A DNA stretch of 64,000 nt, taken from assembly GCF_018131075.1 (NCBI RefSeq), contig NZ_JAFCLS010000038.1, positions 1 through 64,000 of the forward strand. The letters run 5' to 3'. This DNA comes from Bradyrhizobium sp. JYMT SZCCT0428 (lineage in GTDB: Bacteria; Pseudomonadota; Alphaproteobacteria; Rhizobiales; Xanthobacteraceae). Shown here piece after piece: positions 41,831 through 50,779 of the stretch. The stretch's first letter is position 1. Every line of letters starts with the position of its first letter. The notes beneath the pieces were generated by a model that worked only from the letters and a program-made list of their open reading frames with translations, was not told the origin of the DNA and did not search any database. Made by a program: the position numbers and the translations under genes.

Positions 41831-42931
41831 TCACGCCGCGCGAATGAGACTCGCGTCGAGGTGCTTCAGCCGCGGCATCACTTCCTGCTTCAGCAGGCGC
41901 AGCGAATGGTGCCACGCTTCCGGCTTGTGCTTGTAGTCGAAGCCAAAGACCAGCAGCGTGCCGAAGCCGCCGACCTCGTGATAGATCTTCTCGATCTTCT
42001 CGGCGCAGGTTGCAGGCGAGCCGACGATCCAGTTGCGCTTCGCGCAATAGTCGGCGGTGACATCCGAGTCAGGCACGTCGGGCGCGTGCTTGAGGTAGTC
42101 CTTGAAACCGAAATGCCCGAGCAGGGGGAGAAAATACTCGGTCATCATCCGGCCCATCATGTCGCCGACCGACAGCCGCCAGGCCTCCTCGTCGGTATCG
42201 GCGATGAACACCTCGCGCACCAGCCGCCAGTCCTGCCGGTTCGGCTTGCGGCCGGTCTTGGCGGCGCCGATCTCCACCGATTCCCAGTGGCTGCCGACAT
42301 AGGCCGGGTTGAGGTTGAGGCTCATCGGGATATAGCCGCGCTCGCCGGCGAGCTTGAGCGTATCCGATCCCTTGGAGAGGCCGGCGACGCCGATCGGCGG
42401 ATGCGGCGCCTGCAGCGGCTTGAGGTGGGGCTTGAGGAAGTCGAACATCACGTCGGGCTTGTTCACGGTCCAAAACTTGCCCTGGTGCGACCACGGCGCG
42501 TCCTCGGTCCACATTTTGAGGATGATCTCCAGCGCCTCGCGGGTCATGTCGCGGTTCTGGCCGGACATGCCGTCGACGTTGAACATCGCCCAGTCGCTCG
42601 GCAGGCCCGACGCGGCGACGCCGAAGTTCAATCGGCCGCCGGAGAGATGGTCGAGCATCGCGACGCGGTTGGCGAGTTCGGCGGGGTGGTGATAGGGCAG
42701 CAGGAAACCGCCGGGGCCGAGGCGGATATTTTTGGTCTGCAGAAACGCCTGCGCGAGGATCAAATCGGGCGAGGGGTGCGGCTCCCAGGGCGCGGTGTGG
42801 TGTTCGCCGATCCAGGCTTCCTGATAGCCGAGCTCATCGAGCCATCGTAGCGTCTGCAAGTCCCAGTCGTGACCCTCCTTCAACCCGCACTCCGGCGGAT
42901 GGGACGGCATCGTGAAATATCCGATCTCCAT
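41831..42931 (-). CDS. LLM-class flavin-dependent oxidoreductase
   Basis: A 366-residue bacterial-luciferase-like monooxygenase (F420/FMN TIM barrel). MEIGYFTMPSHPPE, AWIGEHHTAPWEPHPSPDLI and LSGGRLNFGVAASGLPSDW are the usual alpha-subunit blocks; NIRLGPGGFLLPYHHP binds the cofactor. AGAGGACGCCCC precedes ATG 42931. It needs a flavin reductase supplied elsewhere. Substrate unknown; limonene, alkane and nitrilotriacetate monooxygenases are in this group. Confidence 0.9.
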   Translation of the reverse strand: MEIGYFTMPSHPPECGLKEGHDWDLQTLRWLDELGYQEAWIGEHHTAPWEPHPSPDLILAQAFLQTKNIRLGPGGFLLPYHHPAELANRVAMLDHLSGGRLNFGVAASGLPSDWAMFNVDGMSGQNRDMTREALEIILKMWTEDAPWSHQGKFWTVNKPDVMFDFLKPHLKPLQAPHPPIGVAGLSKGSDTLKLAGERGYIPMSLNLNPAYVGSHWESVEIGAAKTGRKPNRQDWRLVREVFIADTDEEAWRLSVGDMMGRMMTEYFLPLLGHFGFKDYLKHAPDVPDSDVTADYCAKRNWIVGSPATCAEKIEKIYHEVGGFGTLLVFGFDYKHKPEAWHHSLRLLKQEVMPRLKHLDASLIRAA

Positions 42932-43048
42932 GGGGCGTCCTCTCGCTGTTTTTTCAAAACGCGTCTGTCGCGCGCAAGCGAGAGCATAGCACGCCGGGCG
43001 TGTGGCCGAGATATGACGAATTCGTCAGGCAGAAATTCGCGCGGCGTC

Positions 43049-43154
43049 ATCGTCATTCTGGGGCGATGCGAAGCATCGAACCCGGAATCTCGAGATTCCC
43101 CGATGCGCATTGCGCATCTGAGGTCTGGTGCTAGCGCACCATCCCGGAATGACA
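43049..43154. repeat. Dispersed repeat, GTCATTCTGGGGCGATGCG family
   Basis: GTCATTCTGGGGCGATGCGA, ATCTCGAGAT palindrome, GATGCGCATTGCGCATC palindrome and CACCATCCCGGAATGAC. Related to 41688-41825 in shorter form. Confidence 0.75.
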
Positions 43155-43168
43155 TTGCGAAGAGTCGC

Positions 43169-44281
43169 TTACCGCGTGCCGAACGTGGTGGCGCCGAACA
43201 GCGCCTTTTGCGTCGAGGGTTGCGAGCGCCAATATTGCGGCGGTGCAAACACTTCGCCGCCGAGTTCGGCGGCGGCGTGCCAGCCCCAGCGCGGGTCGTA
43301 GAGCATGCCGCGGGCCAGCGCGACCATGTCGGCCTTGCCGGAGGCCACGATCTCCTCGGCCTGTCTGGCTTCGGTGATCAGTCCGACCGCAATCGTCGTG
43401 AGGCCGGTCGCCTGCTTGATGGCCTCCGCGAACCGCACCTGATAGCCGGGGCCGAGCGGAATTTTTTGCAACGGCGAAACGCCGCCCGACGACGCGTCGA
43501 TCCAGTCGACGCCGCGCTGCTTCAACGCCTTGGCATATTCGATGGTCTGCGCCAGATCCCAGCCGCCCTCGACCCAGTCGGTCGAGGAAAGCCGCAAGCC
43601 TACCGGCTTGTCGTGCGGAAACGCCGCGCGCACTGCGTCGAACACTTCGAGCGGAAAGCGCATGCGATTCTCCAGCGACCCGCCATATTGATCGGTGCGC
43701 TGGTTGGAAATCGGCGACAGGAATTGATGCAGCAGATAGCCATGGGCGCTGTGCACCTCGATGGCGTCGATGCCGAGCCGCTCGGCGCGCCTGGTGGCAG
43801 CAACGAACGCATCGCGCACGCGGACAAGACCCGCGGCGTCGAACGCCTTTGGCGGCGTCTCGCTCTCCTTGTGCGCAATCGCCGACGGCCCTTCCGCCTG
43901 CCAGCCGCCTTCGGAAACCGGGATCAGCTGGCCGCCGTCCCACGGCGTGTGGCTCGACGCCTTGCGGCCGGCGTGGGCGAGCTGGATCATCACGGCAGCC
44001 TTGGAGCGCTTGCGCACCGAGGCCAGGATCGGCTTCAGCGCCGCCTCGTTGGCGTCATTGTAGAGGCCGAGGCAGCCCGGCGTGATCCGGCCGATCGCCT
44101 CGACCGCCGTTGCCTCGATGCAGAAGATCGAGGCGCCCGACAGCGCCAGCGAGTTGATGTGCGTGAAGTGCCAGTCATTGGCGTCGCCATCATCAGAGGA
44201 ATACTGGCACATCGGCGCCACCATGATGCGGTTGGCGAGCTTCAGGCCACGCAGCTGGATCGGGGAAAACAGGTTGCTCAT
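43169..44281 (-). CDS. Old-yellow-enzyme family NADH:flavin oxidoreductase (YqjM-like)
   Basis: A 370-residue FMN TIM-barrel ene-reductase. MSNLFSPIQLRGLKLANRIM then VAPMCQYSSDDGDANDWH is the YqjM/xenobiotic-reductase start, with the Cys of PMCQYS that tunes flavin potential. AVMIQLAHAGRKAS, AIEVHSAHGYLLHQFLSPIS (substrate His pair region) and DMVALARGMLYDPRW are conserved. AGGA lies 7 bases before ATG 44281. It reduces activated C=C bonds with NAD(P)H. Confidence 0.92.
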   Translation of the reverse strand: MSNLFSPIQLRGLKLANRIMVAPMCQYSSDDGDANDWHFTHINSLALSGASIFCIEATAVEAIGRITPGCLGLYNDANEAALKPILASVRKRSKAAVMIQLAHAGRKASSHTPWDGGQLIPVSEGGWQAEGPSAIAHKESETPPKAFDAAGLVRVRDAFVAATRRAERLGIDAIEVHSAHGYLLHQFLSPISNQRTDQYGGSLENRMRFPLEVFDAVRAAFPHDKPVGLRLSSTDWVEGGWDLAQTIEYAKALKQRGVDWIDASSGGVSPLQKIPLGPGYQVRFAEAIKQATGLTTIAVGLITEARQAEEIVASGKADMVALARGMLYDPRWGWHAAAELGGEVFAPPQYWRSQPSTQKALFGATTFGTR

Positions 44282-44382
44282 GGGGATTCCTGGGGGATAT
44301 CCGGACCGGGGGAAAGCATGCTGGCCTCCTCTGTAGCGAGCCGCCCCCTTCCCCTCAACCCGCCGCCGGCGCAACCCTCCCC

Positions 44383-45345
44383 TTACGGTTTGATTCCGGC
44401 GGCCTTGATCAGCTCAAAATTGGCCGCGATCTCGCGCTTGAGGAGTGCGTCCATCTCGCCGGGGGTCATCGGCATCGGCTCGATGGCGAGCTTTTTCAGG
44501 CCCTCCTGCGTCACCGGATCAGCCAGCACCTTGGTGCCCGCCGCATGCAATTTGTCGACGATCTCGCGCGGCGTCTTCGACGGCACCAAGACGCCAAACC
44601 AGATCGCGCTGTCGGCATCCTTCAATCCGACATCGACCGGGCTCGGCACATCGGGTAGCTCGGTGGCGCGTTTGGCCGTCGACACCACGAGCGCGCGCAC
44701 CTGGCCCTGCTGGATCAACGGCAGCGCGGTCGCCAGCGGACAGAAATAGAAGTCGATCCGGCCGCCAAGGATATCGGCGATCACCTCGCCGCCGCCGCGA
44801 TAGGGAATGTGGGTGGCCTCGAAGCCGGCGGCGAGGCGGAATTTTTCGGAACTGATATGGACCGCGCTGCCGATGCCGACCGAACCGTAGGAGATCGATC
44901 CGGGCTTCGCCTTGGCGTCCGCGATGAAATCCCCGATGGTTTTCCACGGACGCGAATTCGGCACGATCATCACATTGGCGGTGGAGCCGATCATCAGCAC
45001 CGAGGCGAGGTCGCGCGCGGCATCGAAGGCCAGATTCGGAAAGATCGCCGGTGCGATCGTCAACGCGTTGGAATTGGAGAGAATGCTGTAGCCGTCCGGA
45101 TCAGCCTTCGCCACCAGGCCCGACCCGACCGTGCCGCCCGCGCCGGCGCGATTCTCGATCACGATCGGCTGGCCAAGCTCAACCGCCAGGCGATCGAACA
45201 GCAGCCGCGGCACGACGTCGGCCGCGCTGCCCGCGCCAAAGGGGATGGTCGCCTTGATCATCCGGGTGGGCCAGGTTTCCGCCTGCGCAGCGAAACCAGA
45301 GAAAACGATCGAAAGAATGAAAACTACGCGAATGGACCTGGTCAT
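44383..45345 (-). CDS. TctC/Bug-type solute-binding protein
   Basis: A 320-residue periplasmic binding protein. Signal peptide MTRSIRVVFILSIVFSGFAA then QAE; IPFGAGSAADVVPRLLFDRL is the Bug phosphate/carboxylate loop, although with GAGSA where most show PGG; ATHIPYRGGGEVIADILGGR is typical. CCGGAGCATTTG precedes ATG 45345. No membrane partners nearby. Unrelated in position to the similar gene at 8966. Confidence 0.9.
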   Translation of the reverse strand: MTRSIRVVFILSIVFSGFAAQAETWPTRMIKATIPFGAGSAADVVPRLLFDRLAVELGQPIVIENRAGAGGTVGSGLVAKADPDGYSILSNSNALTIAPAIFPNLAFDAARDLASVLMIGSTANVMIVPNSRPWKTIGDFIADAKAKPGSISYGSVGIGSAVHISSEKFRLAAGFEATHIPYRGGGEVIADILGGRIDFYFCPLATALPLIQQGQVRALVVSTAKRATELPDVPSPVDVGLKDADSAIWFGVLVPSKTPREIVDKLHAAGTKVLADPVTQEGLKKLAIEPMPMTPGEMDALLKREIAANFELIKAAGIKP

Positions 45346-45416
45346 CAAATGCTCCGGTTTCACTGCCCGCATCGCTGCAAGAACCGTTCCGCAAGCAGCG
45401 CTACTCCCCGCCTGCC

Positions 45417-46487
45417 TCAATCCACCAGCGTGAACTGCAGCAGCAGATTGCGCTGGATCATCGAGAAATTGTCGTCGGAGATCAGCGTCAGCACCGTATC
45501 GCCCTCGTCGGTCACATGGGCGTCGATGCCTTCCAGATTGTCGATCTCACTGCCGAGATCGGCGTTGAAGATCGTGGGACCATCGATCACAGCGCCGGGG
45601 GCGATCGAGTTGGGCGCGATGCGCCGGATCCGGACGCCGATGCCGCCGAGCATGGAAAATTTGCGCTCCAGCAACAACAGCTGCCCCGAGGGCAACAACA
45701 CCGCGTCGCTGACGTCGAAATTCTCGGTGCGGCGGATGCTGAACTGGCCGGGCGTCTTGCCGCCGATCAGGAAGGCCATGATGTTACCGTCGGCGTCGAG
45801 GCCGCGCTCGGAGATCGCGACCAGCGTCCCCGCCAGGGCAAAGCCCTTCGGCACCATCACCAGCGCCTCGAGCCCCTTGTTGAACGGCAGCTTGCGCGCC
45901 GCCGGCGGCAACGGCAGCGGCTCGCCGAGCGAGCGCGTAAAACCCTTGGCGAAATCGAACCGCAGTATCTGATTGACGCGTTCCAGGCTGACATAAACGT
46001 AAGAACCATCGAGTGCGATCGCCTCGGTATCGTACCAACCGCGCGCGGTGATCGGCTTGCCATCGGGACCGAGTATCGGCGACGCTTCGACATCGTCGAG
46101 GCCGGTCATCTCGCGGCCCTTGTAGACGATGCGGCCGGTAAACCAGCCGCCCTTGTCGCTGATGGCGATGAAGCGCTCGCCCTTGGCATCGAGCCGCAGC
46201 CCCGACAGGCCGCCGAAGCCGCGAAACCGCGAGGTCAGAATCAACCCGCTGCGGTATTCCAGCGAGCCAAACCGCACATGTGAGCGGTCGCGGGTATCGA
46301 ACGACGGTAGCGGCCTTGCATTGACCTCGATCGAGACCGGCGCGGTGACCGAATATTCATCCGGGATTGCCGGCTTCGGCGGCCGCTGAACTGCGGTCTG
46401 CGCATGCGCGATGGCCGGCAGCGCCACGGCCGAGAGCCCCGCCGCTGCAGTTGTCAGAAAGCGACGGCGGCTCACCGGTGCGCGCAT
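45417..46487 (-). CDS. Exported esterase-like-activity-of-phytase protein
   Basis: A 356-residue protein with a twin-arginine signal (SRRRFLTTAAAGLSAVALPA) and a PF13449 beta-propeller-like domain: RFRGFGGLSGLRLDAKGERF, GWYDTEAIALDGSYVYVSLE, GLEALVMVPKGFALAGTLVA and LGSEIDNLEGIDAHVTDEGD. Family enzymes were named for esterase activity in phytase preparations; the natural substrate is unclear. ATG 46487 lies 4 bases after the cobT stop, so it is translated from the cobT transcript. Confidence 0.85.
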   Translation of the reverse strand: MRAPVSRRRFLTTAAAGLSAVALPAIAHAQTAVQRPPKPAIPDEYSVTAPVSIEVNARPLPSFDTRDRSHVRFGSLEYRSGLILTSRFRGFGGLSGLRLDAKGERFIAISDKGGWFTGRIVYKGREMTGLDDVEASPILGPDGKPITARGWYDTEAIALDGSYVYVSLERVNQILRFDFAKGFTRSLGEPLPLPPAARKLPFNKGLEALVMVPKGFALAGTLVAISERGLDADGNIMAFLIGGKTPGQFSIRRTENFDVSDAVLLPSGQLLLLERKFSMLGGIGVRIRRIAPNSIAPGAVIDGPTIFNADLGSEIDNLEGIDAHVTDEGDTVLTLISDDNFSMIQRNLLLQFTLVD

Positions 46488-46491
46488 ACTC

Positions 46492-48393
46492 TCAGGAATG
46501 CAGACGGCGTGGCCGGCGCGTTGTCGTGGGCGCGGCGCCGTGGGTCTCGCTGAAGAGCTCGGCAAGCTTTTCGGTGATGGCGCCGCCGAGTTCCTCGGCA
46601 TCGACGATGGTAACCGCACGGCGATAATACCGCGTGACGTCGTGACCGATACCGATCGCGATCAGTTCGACCGGCGAACGGGTCTCGATCTCCTCGATGA
46701 TGTGGCGCAGATGCCGTTCGAGGTAATTGCCCGGATTGACCGACAGGGTGGAATCGTCGACCGGCGCGCCGTCGGAAATCATCATCAGGATCTTGCGCTG
46801 CTCGGGACGTCCGAGCAGGCGCTTGTGCGCCCAATCCAGCGCCTCGCCGTCGATATTTTCCTTCAAAAGCCCCTCGCGCATCATCAGCCCGAGATTTTTC
46901 CGCGCGCGGCGCCAGGGGGCATCGGCGGATTTGTAGATGATGTGACGCAAATCGTTCAGCCGGCCGGGATTGGCCGGCTTGCCGGCGGCAAGCCACGCCT
47001 CGCGGGATTGCCCGCCCTTCCAGGCGCGCGTGGTGAAGCCGAGGATCTCGACCTTGACGCCGCAACGCTCCAGCGTCCGCGCCAGAATGTCCGCACAGGT
47101 CGCCGCCACCGTAATGGGACGGCCGCGCATCGAACCGGAATTGTCGAGAAGCAGCGTCACCACGGTGTCGCGGAAGGTCGCTTCCTTCTCGTGCATGAAC
47201 GAGAGCGGGTGATAGGGATCGGTGACCACGCGCGACAGCCGCGCCGGGTCGAGGATGCCTTCCTCAAGATCGAACTCCCAGGCGCGGTTCTGCTGCGCCA
47301 TCAGGCGGCGCTGCAGCCGGTTGGCGAGCCGGGCGACGATGCCCTGCAGATGCGCAAGCTGTTTATCGAGATAGCTGCGCAGCCGTTCCAGTTCGTCATG
47401 GTCGCAGAGATCCTCGGCCGCGATCACCTCGTCGAACTTCGGCGCGAAGGCGTGATATTCCGGCCCGCGCGGTTCGTTGGCGCCGCGAGAATTCGGCCGC
47501 GTCGCCTCGCCCGGGGTCTCGTCGTCGCCGAGCTCGCCATCATCGAACGTATCTGACGTGGAAGCCTGCGCGCTTTCCATCGCGCTCTCCGACATCTCGT
47601 CGGTCGAGGCCTGGGCCTGATCGGCGCTCATTTCCTGTGCGGCGTCAGAGTCGGGCGAACCTTCGGCGCCGGACTGGTCGTTCTCGCCGTCCTGATTCTC
47701 CTCGTTGTTCTCGTCGTCATCGGCATCAGCGTTGCGGTCGTCGCCAAGGTCGAGCGCCGACAGCAGATCGTGTACGAGGTCGCCGAACTTGGCCTGGTCC
47801 TCGGTAACGCGGCTCAACTGATCGAGGCGCGCGCCGATCTTGTCTTCCAGCACCGGACGCCAGAGGTCGACCATCTTCTTTGCCGCCGTCGGCGGCGCCA
47901 TGCCGGTCAGCCGTTCGCGCACCAGCATCGCCAGCGCATCCGACAGCGGCGCGTCGGCGCGGTCGGTGATCTCGTCGAATTTGCCGCGATGGAAATGATC
48001 GTCGAGCATCGCGGTGAGGTTTTTCGCGACACCGGCCATCCGCCGCGAGCCGATCGCTTCGACACGCGCCTGCTCGACCGCCTCGAACACGCCGCGCGCC
48101 TGCGGATTGCCCGGCATCAGCTTGCGGTGGACCTTAGGATCGTGACAGGCGAGTTTCAGCGCGATCGAATCGGCATGGCCGCGCACGATCGCGGCATCGC
48201 GTTTCGTCATCTTGCGCGCGGGTTCGGGCAGCCGGGCCTTGCCCGGCGCAAGGCCCGGACGTTCGGCCGCGAACGTCACTTCGAGTTCGGGGGCTCTTGC
48301 GATCGCGCGCAGGCACGACGTCACCGCGCGCTTGAACGGCTCGGTCGGCGCTTCCTTGGATCCAGTGCGGAATTTGGAGTTGGATGTGCTCAT
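46492..48393 (-). CDS. cobT: Aerobic cobaltochelatase subunit CobT
   Basis: A 633-residue CobT, which with CobS and CobN inserts Co2+ into hydrogenobyrinate a,c-diamide in aerobic cobalamin synthesis. N-terminal helical domain about 1-220; a strongly acidic linker about 220-300 (ADADDDENNEENQDGENDQS); a C-terminal von Willebrand A domain with the MIDAS motif LLLDNSGSMRGRP near residue 415. ATG 48393 overlaps the GNAT stop (ATGA), indicating translational coupling; the frame's upstream ATG at 48411 overlaps more and is not preferred. Confidence 0.95.
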   Translation of the reverse strand: MSTSNSKFRTGSKEAPTEPFKRAVTSCLRAIARAPELEVTFAAERPGLAPGKARLPEPARKMTKRDAAIVRGHADSIALKLACHDPKVHRKLMPGNPQARGVFEAVEQARVEAIGSRRMAGVAKNLTAMLDDHFHRGKFDEITDRADAPLSDALAMLVRERLTGMAPPTAAKKMVDLWRPVLEDKIGARLDQLSRVTEDQAKFGDLVHDLLSALDLGDDRNADADDDENNEENQDGENDQSGAEGSPDSDAAQEMSADQAQASTDEMSESAMESAQASTSDTFDDGELGDDETPGEATRPNSRGANEPRGPEYHAFAPKFDEVIAAEDLCDHDELERLRSYLDKQLAHLQGIVARLANRLQRRLMAQQNRAWEFDLEEGILDPARLSRVVTDPYHPLSFMHEKEATFRDTVVTLLLDNSGSMRGRPITVAATCADILARTLERCGVKVEILGFTTRAWKGGQSREAWLAAGKPANPGRLNDLRHIIYKSADAPWRRARKNLGLMMREGLLKENIDGEALDWAHKRLLGRPEQRKILMMISDGAPVDDSTLSVNPGNYLERHLRHIIEEIETRSPVELIAIGIGHDVTRYYRRAVTIVDAEELGGAITEKLAELFSETHGAAPTTTRRPRRLHS

Positions 48394-48800
48394 AGCGCTT
48401 TCGTGAACCAATGGCGCGTCACGCCTTCAGGATAACCTTCGATCGAACCGAATTCCTCATAGCCGCAGGCGCGGTAGAAACCCGGCGCCTGAAAACTCAT
48501 CGTATCGAGATAGGACCGCGTGGCCCCAAACCGTCTCGCTTCGTCTTCAATCGCCTTGATCAGCTTTGTTCCAAAATCCTTGCCGCGGAGTTTCTGCTCC
48601 ATCCAGAAGAGCTGTATGAACAGCACCGTGGTCCAGACCTCACCGACAATCCCGCCGACGATCTTGTCGCCTTCGCGCAACGAGATGGCGAGGCGCTTGT
48701 ATTTCTGCTTCCCCATCTTCTCGGTGTTGTAGCCGATCAATCCGCCGAGCACCGCCTTCTTGGTCTTTCCAATGGTGCGCTCGACGGAAATGGTTGGCAT
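48390..48800 (-). CDS. GNAT-family N-acetyltransferase inside the cobS-cobT unit
   Basis: A 136-residue GNAT-fold protein. EVWTTVLFIQLFWMEQKLRG and KDFGTKLIKAIEDEARRFGA form the acetyl-CoA-binding motif A (here K-x-F-G-T instead of the usual R/Q-x-x-G-x-G/A), then FYRACGYEEFG near the end. Stop overlaps cobT; start is 3 bases after the cobS stop. The tight packing implies a link with cobalamin synthesis or just hitch-hiking; its substrate is unknown. Confidence 0.85.
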   Translation of the reverse strand: MPTISVERTIGKTKKAVLGGLIGYNTEKMGKQKYKRLAISLREGDKIVGGIVGEVWTTVLFIQLFWMEQKLRGKDFGTKLIKAIEDEARRFGATRSYLDTMSFQAPGFYRACGYEEFGSIEGYPEGVTRHWFTKAL

Positions 48801-48803
48801 GGG

Positions 48804-49802
48804 CTAGCTGAGCGCCACGTTGACCGAACTCTCGGCCAGCTCCGCATTGAAGCAGCGCTGATAGAATTCAGCCACCAGCGGCCGTTCCAGCTCGTCACAC
48901 TTGTTGAGGAAGGTGACGCGGAACGCAAAGCCGATATCGGAGAAGATGTCGGCGTTCTCTGCCCAGGTGATCACCGTACGCGGGCTCATCACCGTCGAGA
49001 GGTCGCCATTGGCGAACGCGTTACGGGTGAGATCGGCGAGCCGCACCATCTTGTTGACGATGTCGCGGCCTTCCTGCGTGCGATAGTGCTTCGCCTTGGC
49101 GAGCACGATTTCGACTTCCTCGTCATGTGCCAGGTAATTCAGCGTGGTGACGATCGACCAACGGTCCATCTGACCCTGGTTGATCTGCTGGGTGCCGTGA
49201 TAGAGGCCCGACGTATCGCCGAGACCGACCGTGTTGGCGGTCGAGAACAGGCGGAACGACGGGTGTGGCTTGATCACCTTGTTCTGGTCGAGCAGCGTCA
49301 GGCGGCCGGAGACTTCCAGCACGCGCTGGATCACGAACATCACGTCGGGACGGCCGGCGTCGTATTCGTCGAACACCAGCGCGATGTTGTGCTGCAGCGC
49401 CCAGGGCAGAATGCCGTCGCGGAATTCCGTGACCTGCTTGCCGTCACGCACGACGATGGAGTCCTTGCCGACCAGATCGATACGGCTGATATGGCTGTCG
49501 AGGTTGACGCGCACGCAGGGCCAATTCAGCCGCGCGGCGACCTGCTCGATATGGGTCGATTTACCGGTGCCATGATAGCCGGTGACCATGACGCGGCGGT
49601 TGTGGGCGAAGCCGGCAAGAACCGCGAGCGTGGTGGCGCGATCGAAGCGGTAATCCGAATCGACTTCCGGCACGTGCGGGTCGACTTCGGAATAGGCCGG
49701 CACTTCAAGATCGGTATCGATCCCGAAAACCTGCCGCACCGATACCTTCATATCGGGGATACCGACGGGCTCTTGAGTTTTGGTCATGGCGGCGGTCGTC
49801 AT
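48804..49802 (-). CDS. cobS: Aerobic cobaltochelatase subunit CobS
   Basis: A 332-residue AAA+ ATPase. GGAGGATTG precedes ATG 49802. Walker A VTGYHGTGKSTHIEQVA at about 82-98, Walker B IALVFDEYDAGRPDVM, sensor FRLFSTANTVGLGD. Forms the chelatase ring with CobT. First gene of the cobS-GNAT-cobT-esterase unit. Confidence 0.95.
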   Translation of the reverse strand: MTTAAMTKTQEPVGIPDMKVSVRQVFGIDTDLEVPAYSEVDPHVPEVDSDYRFDRATTLAVLAGFAHNRRVMVTGYHGTGKSTHIEQVAARLNWPCVRVNLDSHISRIDLVGKDSIVVRDGKQVTEFRDGILPWALQHNIALVFDEYDAGRPDVMFVIQRVLEVSGRLTLLDQNKVIKPHPSFRLFSTANTVGLGDTSGLYHGTQQINQGQMDRWSIVTTLNYLAHDEEVEIVLAKAKHYRTQEGRDIVNKMVRLADLTRNAFANGDLSTVMSPRTVITWAENADIFSDIGFAFRVTFLNKCDELERPLVAEFYQRCFNAELAESSVNVALS

Positions 49803-50116
49803 CAATCCTCCGAGGTCCCGGGCGTTCCCGAAACCAGATTTGTTGAATGGCTGCGGATGGGTGCTGGCTGCGAACCTAGCAGAGAGCAACGGCCGGCAGA
49901 AGCCCGCGACGCAATGAAAGTTCCGCTGCCTTATCATTGAGATAGGCACTGAACTCGATTTTTGGAGGGCAGCTCTGCGAATCACGCCGTACTTTTGCCC
50001 GGCGGCCGGGCCAGCCGCCCCGGAACCGGCGTGCCTAGGGACGGCCCTTCCCGGCCCCCTGGCGAGTTGTTAGGTCTGGGCCATCAGGCAAACCACGCGA
50101 CCGCATCGGGAATTTT
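49803..50116. other. Divergent intergenic region
   Basis: Lies between cobS (minus) and the DedA gene (plus). No gene. I looked for a cobalamin riboswitch in front of cobS and saw no B12-box sequence. Confidence 0.5.
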
Positions 50117-50779
50117 GTGGCCTCCTTCCTCGATCCTCTGATCGCTTTTGTCTCGGCCCATCCGGGGCTTGCCTACCTGACGCTGTTCCTCGCCGCCCTG
50201 CTGGAAGCCGTTCCGGTGATCGGCTCGCTGGTGCCGGGATCAACCATCATCCTCGCCTTGAGCGCGCTGGTCCCGGGCGGCGAACTGAAATTGTGGGCGG
50301 TGCTGGCGGCGGCGATTGCCGGGGCCGCACTCGGCGACGGCACCGCGTTCTGGGTCGGCCATCGCTCGCAGCGCGAGATTCTCAGTGTCTGGCCGCTGAA
50401 GAACTACCCCGCCGTGGTGGCGCAGAGCGAAGCCTTCTTCCAAAGCCGTGGCGCGCTTGCGGTGTTCTTTGCGCGCTTTGTGCCGCCGATCCGCGCCTTC
50501 GTGCCGGTCACGGCGGGCGCGCTGGGCATGCCGCCGCTACGGTTTTACGGCGTGAATATTCCGGCCATCCTGGTCTGGGCGATGGCCCATGTGCTGCCGG
50601 GCGTATTCGCGGTCTCGGCATTGCACGAATATTTCGGGCTGCCGCATCATCACGGCACGGCCAAGCATCTCTGGATGCTGGCGGTGCTGGGCGGTGCACT
50701 GGTTGCGGCGCTTGTGATCTGGATCATCCGCCGGCGCCAGGGCGGCGGCGTGATCGAGCCGGCCAGGCCGGTCAAGTAA
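50117..50779 (+). CDS. DedA-family membrane protein
   Basis: A 220-residue SNARE-associated (DedA/VTT) membrane protein from GTG 50117. E-A-V-P-V-I-G-S-L-V-P-G-S near residue 31-43 and FFARFVPPIRAFVPVTAGAL around 117-136 are the DedA signatures, with several membrane helices and a cytoplasmic basic end (IIRRRQGGG). Family members are half-transporters or lipid scramblases (undecaprenyl phosphate, phosphatidylethanolamine flipping). Its last 8 bases overlap the end of the convergent HTH-citrate-synthase gene. Confidence 0.9.
   Translation: MASFLDPLIAFVSAHPGLAYLTLFLAALLEAVPVIGSLVPGSTIILALSALVPGGELKLWAVLAAAIAGAALGDGTAFWVGHRSQREILSVWPLKNYPAVVAQSEAFFQSRGALAVFFARFVPPIRAFVPVTAGALGMPPLRFYGVNIPAILVWAMAHVLPGVFAVSALHEYFGLPHHHGTAKHLWMLAVLGGALVAALVIWIIRRRQGGGVIEPARPVK

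Noticed and set aside
42869..44749. Long plus-strand frame of 626 codons
   Set aside because: It is antisense to the flavin oxidoreductase genes, rich in Arg/His/Pro as expected for high-GC shadow frames, and has no recognisable domain.
48411..49940. Plus-strand frame of 509 codons opposite GNAT and cobS
   Set aside because: Antisense shadow of two well recognised genes.
49803..50116. Cobalamin riboswitch before cobS
   Set aside because: No B12-box or supporting stem-loops could be seen in this gap.
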